Shown piece by piece: positions 1-6,215 of a stretch of DNA of 6,460 nt (position 1 is the stretch's first letter; each line of letters begins with the position of its first letter). The position numbers and the translations under genes are program-made. Source of the stretch: Candidatus Zixiibacteriota bacterium (GTDB taxonomy: Bacteria > Blakebacterota > Blakebacteria > Blakebacterales > Blakebacteraceae); assembly GCA_030604325.1 (NCBI GenBank), contig JAUVWC010000082.1:1-6460 (forward strand), written 5' to 3'. The notes beneath the pieces were generated by a model. That model worked only from the letters and a program-made list of their open reading frames with translations. It was not told where the DNA came from and did not search any database.

Positions 1-102
1 ATGCATTCCGGCCGGCGGCGTTGCGCCTCCGTGCCATAGACACCACTATGCCTTGTCGGCGCGCCTTGCCGGACAGACGCCTCGGCCCTCTCGATACGTT
101 AC
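1..102. other. No assignable gene at window start
   Basis: No convincing gene is seen here. On the + strand, frame 1 stops at 37-39, frame 2 at 143-145 and frame 3 at 147-149, so the tail of a truncated upstream gene ending at one of the last two stops cannot be excluded. None of the short translations looks like a known protein end. A small GC-rich imperfect hairpin (TGTCGGC near 54-60 against GCCGGACA near 68-75, with one bulged base) is present, but no T-run follows it. Confidence 0.4.
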
Positions 103-128
103 CGTACTTACGGAACGGTGTACTAGTA
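103..128 (+). repeat. Repeat copy A (solo half-element)
   Basis: This 26-bp stretch matches the reverse complement of 3615-3640 at 24 of 26 positions, including an uninterrupted 18-bp core CGGAACGGTGTACTAGTA. Its first 22 bases match 3667-3688 at 19 of 22. It holds a near-palindrome CCGTACTTACGG (102-113) followed by AACGGTG and the palindrome TACTAGTA. Unlike the downstream copies it has no inverted partner close by: I found no CACCGTTCCG-like sequence in 1-100 or 129-284. It ends about 20 bp upstream of a candidate promoter, so it could be either a solo terminal inverted repeat or an operator-like site. Confidence 0.75.
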
Positions 129-146
129 GCGGCAGACATCGGTGAC

Positions 147-155
147 TGATATAAT
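147..155 (+). promoter_or_regulatory. Extended -10 promoter candidate for the secreted-protein gene
   Basis: TGATATAAT is a perfect sigma70-type -10 hexamer (TATAAT, 150-155) preceded by the TGn extension. No good -35 hexamer lies 16-18 bp upstream (127-132 reads TAGCGG), which extended -10 promoters tolerate. Transcription would start near 162 and leave a leader of about 120 nt before the start at 285. Sigma factor preferences of this lineage are unknown, so this is a sequence-match prediction only. Confidence 0.45.
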
Positions 156-162
156 AGCTCAC

Positions 163-197
163 AAGGTGCGTTCCCACACACCCTCACTGTGCACCTT
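163..197 (+). promoter_or_regulatory. Leader hairpin at the predicted transcript 5' end
   Basis: AAGGTGC (163-169) is perfectly complementary to GCACCTT (191-197). ACA (176-178) and TGT (188-190) could extend the pairing inside after an asymmetric bulge. The stem would sit at the very start of the predicted transcript, where it could protect the 5' end. No T-run follows, so it is not an intrinsic terminator. I do not recognise a riboswitch class. Confidence 0.3.
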
Positions 198-266
198 CTC
201 TCCCCAATAAGGTAGTGTGGTTTTTATCCTCGTGGCCCCCCATTTATAGGCCTCCTCCCGGCTGAA

Positions 267-281
267 GACCTTTCGGAGGTC
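267..281 (+). promoter_or_regulatory. Shine-Dalgarno site inside a small hairpin
   Basis: The ribosome binding site GGAGG (275-279) lies 5 nt before the ATG at 285 and fixes this start. GACCT (267-271) can pair with AGGTC (277-281) and cover part of the site. CCTCC at 251-255 is also perfectly complementary to the GGAGG. The local stem is only 5 bp, so any effect on translation is speculative. Confidence 0.35.
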
Positions 282-284
282 GAA

Positions 285-3200
285 ATGAAACGCTTGACAA
301 TCGTGGTCCTGCTGGCAGTGGCCGGTGGGATTGTGCTCGGCGTTAGGGGTTTACCTGCTGGCCACTCTTTGCTGCAGGAACCGGCGCCGGTAGTGATCAA
401 TGAAGTACTGGTGGATCCGGCGCCCGGTGGCGACGGAGACGCCAATGGTGATGGCACTAGGGACACGTATGAGGATGAATTCATCGAGCTGGTGAACCGG
501 AGTGCGATACCGGTGGATATATCTGGGTGGGAACTGGGGGCCGCCGGAGCGGATCCTTTTGTATTTCCGCCCGATACTCGACTTGCCCCTGGCGCTTACA
601 TGGCGGTCTTCGGTGGGGGAACCCCCACCGGTCTGCCCGGCCCGACGCTGACCGCCGGCGGACGTCTGGGTTCCGGGCTGACCAATACCGCAGGGCGACT
701 GCTTCTTATCGATCCCGCCGGCCCCGATACGCTGCAGGACATCTCCTACCAGGGATGGGATGCTGACGGTGCTTTTAGCCGCGACCCTGAGGGGTGGGGT
801 TCGTTTGTCGAGCACCTCATCCTGAGCCCAGAGCGGTTCAGTCCGGCGGGGCCGGCAGTGCCGGGGGGCGGGCCCGATCAGAGCCAGCCGACTGTCTACA
901 GGTTAAGAATTGTCAACCTGACGAGTGCCGGATACCAGGTGGCGTGGAGGACTCCGAGCCAGGCTGACGGCCGGCTGGAAGTAGGTGTGGAGGGAATCAT
1001 CCAGCATCGGTTTGATCCCTTGCCTGCGGGACTGCTCCACCTGGCGGGTATCTACGGTCTGGCGCCCGAGACGCCCACGAGATGGAGGGTGGTCAGCAGT
1101 GGGACCATTGCCCCACAGGACAGTATGGAATCGATGACTACGGGATACGTTGTCACTTCGGTTCCCTACACCGTGTATGGAACGGTCACCGATGGCGTGG
1201 CGGCAGACCCGGTGGTGGGTGCCCATGTGTTCCTGCGCGCATCCAGAGGCGGCGGGTCATCGGGATGGCTGGCCGCCGTGACCGATACTATAGGACGGTG
1301 GAACCTCAACCTTGGTAACCTCCGAACAGTTTCAGGGGATGCATACCCCTGGTCTATCGGGGATACACTCCGGGTGGAGGTGGATGGGGGTGCCACCGGT
1401 GTGGGCACGGTAGAAGTGCTTATCAGCGGCGTCTCCCCGCAGGAAGTGTCGCTGCCCGCCGTGGAGTTGGATCCGTCACCGGTTTTTACGTGGGCCGGTC
1501 TTCCACAGGGTGCGAGCGCGGATGCCACAGTCATCCTCAGCTACTCCCTGGCGGATCAGGGGGATGCATGGGCGCGTGTCCACCTCAGGCGGGACGGCGA
1601 GACGGAGAGGGTGCCCGCTGATACCGATCCCTCCCCGCTCCCCAGAGCAGTGAGCGGTTCGGCCATCCTCACCGTCAGAGGCTTCCCCGAGGGGAGCCTG
1701 TGGTGGATCGCGGCGAAAGTGGAGGATGGCCTCAATCCTCCCCAATGGGTGGAGATGCCGCAGCCCCTGCGCATCTCCCATGCCGCCGGTCGTGCATTTC
1801 CCCTGCCGGCCGGGGTGATCCTCTTCACCCCCACGCTGGACGATCCCGCTCTCCAGAGTGCCCACGACTGGTTGGGGCGACTGCCCGGAAGTGGGGAACT
1901 GGCCCGGTGGGATATCCCGACCGCTTCGTGGATCTCAACGAGCAGGTTGGGCGATGGGACGGTGGTGGGAGACGATTTCCAGGCGACAGCCGGCGAGGGC
2001 TATGCACTGGTCAGTGTAGTGGCCGGGTCTCTCCAGATAAGCGGGCCACGGCGCTACTCTCCTCCGGTATTGCAGCCGGCCGTGGGGCTGGCACTGGTCG
2101 GTGTCTGCGATTCCACTCTGGTCCGCACGGCCGGCGAGGTACTCGCCGATCACTCGATACGTGCCGTAAGCCGGTGGGATTTCCACCACCAGGCGTGGCA
2201 GGGGCGCTTCCGGCTGCCGGGAGGAGAGCTGGTAGGCGACGACTTTCTGATAAACTGGGGGGAAGCAGTGGCACTAGATCTCAACTCCACCATCACCTGG
2301 CAACCTACAGGAAGTCTGCAACCGAAGACCGCTGGCCCGGAGGCGGTGCTGCTGCGGCCGGCGCGGGTCCGAACGGAAGACACAGGTAGGACTACGGCTT
2401 CGCTGCTGGCCTGCGGCACGGGTCCGGGTGCGGTGGATCTGTTCTGGCGGGCTCCGCCGGGAGCATTCCTGCAGCTGGAACACGACGGGGGTATGCCCGC
2501 GTGGCTGTGGTCCGGTGCGGATGAAGACGGTTGGCGGCAGGCACGGGTTACGGGTCTGGCGCCCGGGAGCTATCGAGCGGTACTGAGACTGTATGAGCCG
2601 GGCGGAGAGAAGGAGTGGGTTCAGGAAGTGTGGGTGGAATGCGCCGCGCCCCCCGCGATGCCGGTATGGGGCTGGGGGCCGGCCCCATCTGATCCCGGCC
2701 CTCTCCTGTTGGAGATTGGGGATATGTGGGTCAGGGCGAAGGTCGGGTCTGATGGGGGCTGGTATGCGGCGCTTCCCAGCACCCAACATCACCCTTCTGT
2801 GGCAGATCGTGGCGAGGGACTGCTCGTCGGGCCAGCGGCCACCGCAGGTGACGGGGCCACAGCGGTGGTGCTGCTGGAGCTTGCCCCTGATGGTGGTTGG
2901 ACGCGCTGGACGCTGGCAGGAGACACATACGGGTCCGGCCTGCTGACCTTCAGCCCGGCCGGGCCACCACTGGGGGTGAGCGGTCTGGAGGTGGAGGAGG
3001 AAGGTCCGTTGGCATTGAAGCTGAGGTGGCAGATTCTCCACGCCGAGGAGAGCCTCTCCTTCCAGCCCCATCTAGGGTATGACTCTGTGCGTGGAGGTGG
3101 CGGGCCCGATGGCGATCCCAGGCAGTGGGTTCCCACCGGCGAGGGGGAGGTGTGGGAGCCGGGCCGGCCGCCGGCACTGGCGCAACGCATCACGGCGGGA

Positions 3201-3596
3201 CCAGGTCCCGAAGGACAACAATCCCCGGTAGCGGTGGCCATACGGATTACTACGAGCGAGGGTAGGATTTTCTGGATAGGTCCCGGCGCCCTCTACCTTT
3301 CACAAGACGACGAGGAGCTGGCCCTTCTTCCGGCGGCGCCTAATCCGTTCAATCCGGAGACGAACCTGCGGTATAGACTGCCCGCCGGCGGCACCTACGC
3401 GGTACGCATGGAGGTGAGGGATGTGAGGGGTCGCCGTGTGCGGATCCTCGTAGAAGCGGTTCAGACCGGGGGCAGTTATGTGGTGCGGTGGGACGGACGG
3501 GATGGCGCCGGACATCCCGCAGCCGCAGGTGTATACCTGGTGCTACTCGAGGTGGAGGGGCGTCTTCTTTCGCGGAAGATCCTGCTGCTTCGGTGA
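285..3596 (+). CDS. Secreted lamin-tail-domain protein with FlgD-like C-terminal module
   Basis: This 1103-residue protein is predicted to be exported. Residues 1-25 form a signal peptide (KR, then a hydrophobic stretch to about 20, with no lipobox Cys). Residues about 36-180 are a lamin tail domain (starting VINEVLVDPAP, later FIELVNRS and DISGWEL) with an EF-hand-like loop, DANGDGTRDTYE, at 52-63. Residues about 200-290 look like a fibronectin-III/phosphatase-N-like beta domain. About 293-398 resemble a carboxypeptidase-regulatory/CnaB-type beta sandwich. About 508-664 contain two diverged repeats with RWD and GDDF motifs. Residues 1016-1103 form a FlgD-Ig/Por-secretion-like end (PNPFNPETNLRYRLP, DVRGRRV, WDGRDGAG, GVYLVLLE), seen in FCB-group surface proteins. 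No catalytic motif is visible. The protein is rich in Trp and Gly and has only three Cys. A surface or matrix role is inferred. The start is set by GGAGG 5 nt upstream. Confidence 0.85.
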   Translation: MKRLTIVVLLAVAGGIVLGVRGLPAGHSLLQEPAPVVINEVLVDPAPGGDGDANGDGTRDTYEDEFIELVNRSAIPVDISGWELGAAGADPFVFPPDTRLAPGAYMAVFGGGTPTGLPGPTLTAGGRLGSGLTNTAGRLLLIDPAGPDTLQDISYQGWDADGAFSRDPEGWGSFVEHLILSPERFSPAGPAVPGGGPDQSQPTVYRLRIVNLTSAGYQVAWRTPSQADGRLEVGVEGIIQHRFDPLPAGLLHLAGIYGLAPETPTRWRVVSSGTIAPQDSMESMTTGYVVTSVPYTVYGTVTDGVAADPVVGAHVFLRASRGGGSSGWLAAVTDTIGRWNLNLGNLRTVSGDAYPWSIGDTLRVEVDGGATGVGTVEVLISGVSPQEVSLPAVELDPSPVFTWAGLPQGASADATVILSYSLADQGDAWARVHLRRDGETERVPADTDPSPLPRAVSGSAILTVRGFPEGSLWWIAAKVEDGLNPPQWVEMPQPLRISHAAGRAFPLPAGVILFTPTLDDPALQSAHDWLGRLPGSGELARWDIPTASWISTSRLGDGTVVGDDFQATAGEGYALVSVVAGSLQISGPRRYSPPVLQPAVGLALVGVCDSTLVRTAGEVLADHSIRAVSRWDFHHQAWQGRFRLPGGELVGDDFLINWGEAVALDLNSTITWQPTGSLQPKTAGPEAVLLRPARVRTEDTGRTTASLLACGTGPGAVDLFWRAPPGAFLQLEHDGGMPAWLWSGADEDGWRQARVTGLAPGSYRAVLRLYEPGGEKEWVQEVWVECAAPPAMPVWGWGPAPSDPGPLLLEIGDMWVRAKVGSDGGWYAALPSTQHHPSVADRGEGLLVGPAATAGDGATAVVLLELAPDGGWTRWTLAGDTYGSGLLTFSPAGPPLGVSGLEVEEEGPLALKLRWQILHAEESLSFQPHLGYDSVRGGGGPDGDPRQWVPTGEGEVWEPGRPPALAQRITAGPGPEGQQSPVAVAIRITTSEGRIFWIGPGALYLSQDDEELALLPAAPNPFNPETNLRYRLPAGGTYAVRMEVRDVRGRRVRILVEAVQTGGSYVVRWDGRDGAGHPAAAGVYLVLLEVEGRLLSRKILLLR
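1806..2276 (+). repeat. Tandem protein-level duplication in the secreted protein
   Basis: Residues about 508-575 and 598-664 of the secreted protein are related at a period of 89-90 residues. Each unit has a PA..GL/VILF-like strand, then RWD (541-543 and 630-632) followed by an xxxxxW pattern, a Gly-rich turn, and VGDDF (561-565) or VGDDF (650-654) leading into a GE.YAL/GEAVAL strand. The copies are strongly diverged at the DNA level, so this is an old domain duplication and not a recent DNA repeat. The units recall short beta modules often repeated before Por-type C-termini, but I cannot name the family. Confidence 0.6.
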
Positions 3597-3614
3597 TGTG
3601 TAGTAAAAGGGAGA

Positions 3615-3688
3615 TACTAGTACACCGTTCCGCAATTACGCTGGCATTCAAGCGCCGATACATCACCGTAATTACGGAGCGGTGCACT
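3615..3688. repeat. MITE/REP-like palindromic element (repeat copies B and C)
   Basis: Copy B (3615-3640, minus orientation) and copy C (3667-3688, plus orientation) are inverted around a 26-nt spacer. GTACACCG... from 3620 pairs with ...CGGTGCAC up to 3687 over 21 positions, with two mismatches and one G-U, giving a long potential hairpin or cruciform. Copy C contains the perfect palindrome CCGTAATTACGG (3666-3677). B matches upstream copy A at 24 of 26 positions. It lies wholly between the secreted-protein stop and the next gene and contains no transposase ORF. A TATTAT hexamer follows at 3689-3694 without a matching -35. No clear target-site duplication is seen. It could be a non-autonomous mobile element, a REP-type element, or paired operators. 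Confidence 0.65.
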
Positions 3689-3701
3689 TATTATACCCGG
3701 G

Positions 3702-3741
3702 GGGATGGGGGGCGAAGTAGCCTCCCGTCCCACCTCGGGAG
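3702..3741 (+). promoter_or_regulatory. Two mutually exclusive hairpins before rmuC
   Basis: Hairpin 1 pairs 3702-3712 (GGGATGGGGGG) with 3721-3731 (CCTCCCGTCCC) as 11 consecutive pairs, two of them G-U, around an 8-nt loop. Hairpin 2 pairs 3722-3727 (CTCCCG) with 3736-3741 (CGGGAG) around an 8-nt loop. They share 3722-3727, so both cannot form. Hairpin 2 would cover GGGAG (3737-3741), the only Shine-Dalgarno-like sequence before the rmuC ATG, while the stronger hairpin 1 would leave it free. No T-run follows either stem, so a terminator is unlikely. Confidence 0.4.
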
Positions 3742-3753
3742 TAAATTGGCGGC

Positions 3754-4839
3754 ATGAATCTTCCACCTTATCTCTTGCCGCTGATTGCAGTTGCCGTGCT
3801 GCTCCTCTTAGGCATGTTCGTCCTCGTACTGTTAGCTCTTCTCCGAATACGGGATATGGGCCGGACGGTGAATCAGGCCGGCCGTGAAATGACCGACGGG
3901 CTGAAGTCCGGCCAGATAGAAGCGCTCAAGCAGGCGCAGGAGCAGATGGACAGGTTGAGCGAGCGCCTGCAGGGAATGCAGAACGTGCTAAATGAGCGGC
4001 TGGAGGGCCAGCAGCAGCTTCTCTCACAGCAGTTCACCGATTCGGGCAAGACGGTAGCCGATCTGAAGAGGGAGCTCGGCTCACTCTCCGAGGCGACGGG
4101 GAAGCTTTTCGAGCTGGGCAAGGATATAGCCAGTCTGGAGGATATCCTCAGCTCGCCGAAGCTGCGCGGTGGGGTGGGTGAGATCTTCCTCGAGAAGCTG
4201 CTGGCCGATATTTTCCCGCGCTCGCTGTTCGAGATGCAGCATACCTTCTCCGACGGAGCTGTAGTGGATGCGGTGATCCGTATCGGAGATCGAATGGTAC
4301 CGATTGATTCGAAGTTTCCCATCGAGGATTTCCGGCGGGTGCTGGAAGCTGATGAGGCCGACCGGCCGAAGGCCCGCCGGCACTTCGTCAGCAATGTGAA
4401 GAACAAGATCGACGAGATCGCTTCCAAGTACATCCTGCCCGATGAGGGAACATACGACTTCGCGTTGATGTACATCCCGGCCGAGAACATCTACTACGAA
4501 ACCATCCTGCGGGACGAGACCCCCGGCGAGGCCGGTGACATGAGCGGGTTGCTCGATTACGCCGTATCCCGCCGGGTCATCCCGGTCAGCCCCAACTCTT
4601 TTTACGCCTATCTGCAGGTCATTCTCTTCGGGCTGAAAGGGATGGAGTTGGAGCGGAGAGGAGATGAAATATTCTCTCATCTCCGCCGGCTTCAGGGGGA
4701 TCTGGGCAAGTTCTCCGACGAGTATGCGAAACTGGGCTCCCACCTGAGCAACGCCAGGGGGGCTTACGATCGGGCTGACAAACGGCTGACGGGACTGGAC
4801 GCGAAACTACGCAGCCTGGAGAACGGGACAGGCTCCTAG
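3754..4839 (+). CDS. rmuC: RmuC family DNA recombination protein
   Basis: RmuC proteins limit recombination between short inverted repeats and resemble nucleases. Their exact activity is unsettled. This 361-residue copy has an N-terminal membrane segment (about 7-31), a coiled coil rich in Gln, Glu and Leu (about 40-125), then the conserved RmuC core. Core motifs seen are LSSPKLRGGVGE (132-143), DAVIRIG (172-178), PIDSKFPIEDF (183-193), a YILPDEGTYDFALMYIPAE stretch (226-244) and VIPVSPNSFYAYL (275-287). It is shorter than E. coli RmuC (475 residues), mainly in the coiled coil and C-terminus, as in many bacteria. The ATG is fixed by an in-frame TAA at 3742-3744. The putative GGGAG site is 12 nt upstream, farther than ideal. 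Its stop overlaps the stop of the convergent downstream gene. The family call is secure. Confidence 0.95.
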   Translation: MNLPPYLLPLIAVAVLLLLGMFVLVLLALLRIRDMGRTVNQAGREMTDGLKSGQIEALKQAQEQMDRLSERLQGMQNVLNERLEGQQQLLSQQFTDSGKTVADLKRELGSLSEATGKLFELGKDIASLEDILSSPKLRGGVGEIFLEKLLADIFPRSLFEMQHTFSDGAVVDAVIRIGDRMVPIDSKFPIEDFRRVLEADEADRPKARRHFVSNVKNKIDEIASKYILPDEGTYDFALMYIPAENIYYETILRDETPGEAGDMSGLLDYAVSRRVIPVSPNSFYAYLQVILFGLKGMELERRGDEIFSHLRRLQGDLGKFSDEYAKLGSHLSNARGAYDRADKRLTGLDAKLRSLENGTGS

Positions 4840-6017
4840 ATAATCTTCATCTTGCGGCCGACCCTCTCCATTATAACCAGCGCCTCGTCCAGCATCTCGT
4901 CGGTGTGGGTAGGCATATACGATGTTCTGATCAAGGCGCTGCCCGGCGGAGTGGCGGGCTGGATAAAGGCGTTCGTGAATATCCCATCGTCAAAGAGAGC
5001 ACGCCAGAATTTTACGCACTTCATGTCATTCCCAATGAGGAGAGGGATGATCTGGCTGGAGGATGCACCGGTATCGTAGCCGATCTCCTGCAGGCCCTTC
5101 CTCATTTTCTCTGAGTTCTTCAATACAGCTTCACGCCTGTCATCCGCCTTGCGGATGATATCCAGTGCCTTGCGGGCACTGGCCACCGAGGCGGGAGGCA
5201 GACTGGCCGTGAATATCATCGGACGGGCCTTATGCTTGATCCACATGACCACTTCGAGAGGCCCGGCGATGAATCCTCCCACGCCACCGAACGACTTGCT
5301 GAAGGTGGCCATGATCAGGTCGACCTGGTCGAGCTGCCCCTGTTCGTCGGAGATACCTCTCCCTTCCGAGCCGTACACACCCATGGCATGGGCTTCATCG
5401 ATCATCACCCGGGCTCCGTACTTCTTGGCGAGTTCCACGATACCAGTCACGTTTGCTATACTCCCCTCGGCCGAAAACACACCATCCGCCACGATAAGCT
5501 TGCCCGCCTTTTTAGGGACCTTCTCCAGTACCCGCTCCAGGTCCTCCATGTCGTTGTGCTTGAACCGCAGGGTCTCCCCGCTCGCCAGACGGCATCCTTC
5601 AACGATACTTGCATGGTTGAGCCGGTCGGAGATTATTACATCATCCTTGGTGACGAGCGCGGAGATGGCGCCCTGGTTGACCATGAAGCCTGTTGTGAAC
5701 ACCAGTACAGTTTCCTTGCCCAACCACTCGGCGAGAGCTTCTTCAAGTTCCACGTGTATGTCGAGAGTGCCGTTCAGGAACCGTGAGCCGGTGCAGCCGG
5801 AGCCGTACCTTTGAATCGCCTCCACCGCAGCTTGTTTCACTTCGGGGTGGTTGGTGAGGCCCATATAGTTATTGGAGCCGAGCATGATTTTGCGCTCGCC
5901 GTCTATACACACATCCGCATCGGCTTCACTCTCAATCTGGGTGAAGTAGGGGTAGTATCCGAATTGCTGGGCGAGTTTCCATTCCTTCCACTTGTAACAT
6001 CTTTTGAAGAGGTCCAT
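4836..6017 (-). CDS. spt: Serine palmitoyltransferase-like alpha-oxoamine synthase
   Basis: This cytosolic PLP enzyme (393 residues) belongs to the alpha-oxoamine synthase family, which joins an amino acid to an acyl thioester with loss of CO2. The PLP lysine is K241 in TFSKSFGG. H135 (NHASIV), D207 and H210 (IDEAH) have the same spacing to it as H159, D231, H234 and K265 of Sphingomonas serine palmitoyltransferase. QPATP (353-357) resembles that enzyme's PPATP loop, followed by IRTS with R364. YGSGCTGSRFLNGTLDIH (71-88), YPYF near the N-terminus and KHNDMEDLE match Bacteroides-type Spt better than glycine C-acetyltransferase (Kbl). I infer serine plus palmitoyl-CoA or -ACP giving 3-ketosphinganine. 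The ATG at 6017 was chosen for AGGA 6 nt upstream and the family-typical length. An in-frame ATG at 6134 would add 39 unmatched residues and fall inside the predicted promoter. BioF or Kbl activity is not excluded. Confidence 0.8.
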   Translation of the reverse strand: MDLFKRCYKWKEWKLAQQFGYYPYFTQIESEADADVCIDGERKIMLGSNNYMGLTNHPEVKQAAVEAIQRYGSGCTGSRFLNGTLDIHVELEEALAEWLGKETVLVFTTGFMVNQGAISALVTKDDVIISDRLNHASIVEGCRLASGETLRFKHNDMEDLERVLEKVPKKAGKLIVADGVFSAEGSIANVTGIVELAKKYGARVMIDEAHAMGVYGSEGRGISDEQGQLDQVDLIMATFSKSFGGVGGFIAGPLEVVMWIKHKARPMIFTASLPPASVASARKALDIIRKADDRREAVLKNSEKMRKGLQEIGYDTGASSSQIIPLLIGNDMKCVKFWRALFDDGIFTNAFIQPATPPGSALIRTSYMPTHTDEMLDEALVIMERVGRKMKII

Positions 6018-6130
6018 GCGTTTCCTATCTCTACACTGCTGGGCGGACTGGTTGAGGGTGATTTCGATCTCCGCTACTATTGTTGTCAGGTATAGTTTCA
6101 GAGCATCTGTGGTCGATGCAAGGGATTTGC

Positions 6131-6159
6131 ACAATAGTCAAGGGCATTAATCGGGTCAA
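6131..6159 (-). promoter_or_regulatory. Sigma70-type promoter candidate for the spt-like gene
   Basis: Read on the minus strand, TTGACC (complement of 6154-6159) is a 5 of 6 match to the -35 box. It is followed after exactly 17 bp by TATTGT (complement of 6131-6136), a 4 of 6 match to the -10 box. Transcription would begin near 6124 and leave a leader of roughly 107 nt before the ATG at 6017. If real, the longer in-frame start at 6134 could not be used. No comparably good promoter for the divergent epimerase gene was found in this intergenic region. Confidence 0.4.
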
Positions 6160-6215
6160 CTGCTCACACTCCATGGGCTGAAGAAGCCAACCGGCCGAAA
6201 GGCAGAGGAGGACGT

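Noticed and set aside
103..128. dif/Xer or ECF sigma factor site
   Set aside because: The repeat lacks the AT-rich central region and arms of known dif sites. GGAAC at 112-116 is not followed at ECF spacing by a recognisable -10 such as CGTC.
2274..3071. 265-codon open frame on the minus strand inside the secreted-protein gene
   Set aside because: It lies wholly antisense to a gene with a signal peptide and recognisable domains. Its translation is rich in Arg, Pro and His with no motif, as expected for a shadow frame in GC-rich coding DNA.
3615..3688. CRISPR array
   Set aside because: Only two nearby copies exist, in inverted and not direct orientation, with no regular spacers and no cas genes.
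3702..3731. Intrinsic terminator for the secreted-protein gene
   Set aside because: The stem is strong but is followed by ACCTCGGGAG and not a T-run, and it sits over 100 bp past the stop codon, close to the rmuC start.
3488..3757. 89-codon plus-strand frame bridging the end of the secreted-protein gene and the intergenic repeat
   Set aside because: Most of it overlaps the FlgD-like C-terminal coding region in another frame and the rest reads through the palindromic repeat. No ribosome site or motif was seen.
4081..4743. 220-codon minus-strand open frame opposite rmuC (and another at 3873-4490)
   Set aside because: Both are antisense to strongly conserved RmuC motifs, and their translations show no recognisable domain.
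5149..5814. Plus-strand open frames opposite the spt-like gene (also 5232-5786)
   Set aside because: The minus-strand reading has all catalytic motifs of the PLP family. The plus-strand frames are low-complexity Ser/Pro/Thr or His-rich shadows.
6018..6134. Longer start for the spt-like protein at 6134
   Set aside because: The 39 extra residues match nothing typical of the family, the ATG at 6017 has a better ribosome binding site, and the upstream ATG falls within the predicted promoter.
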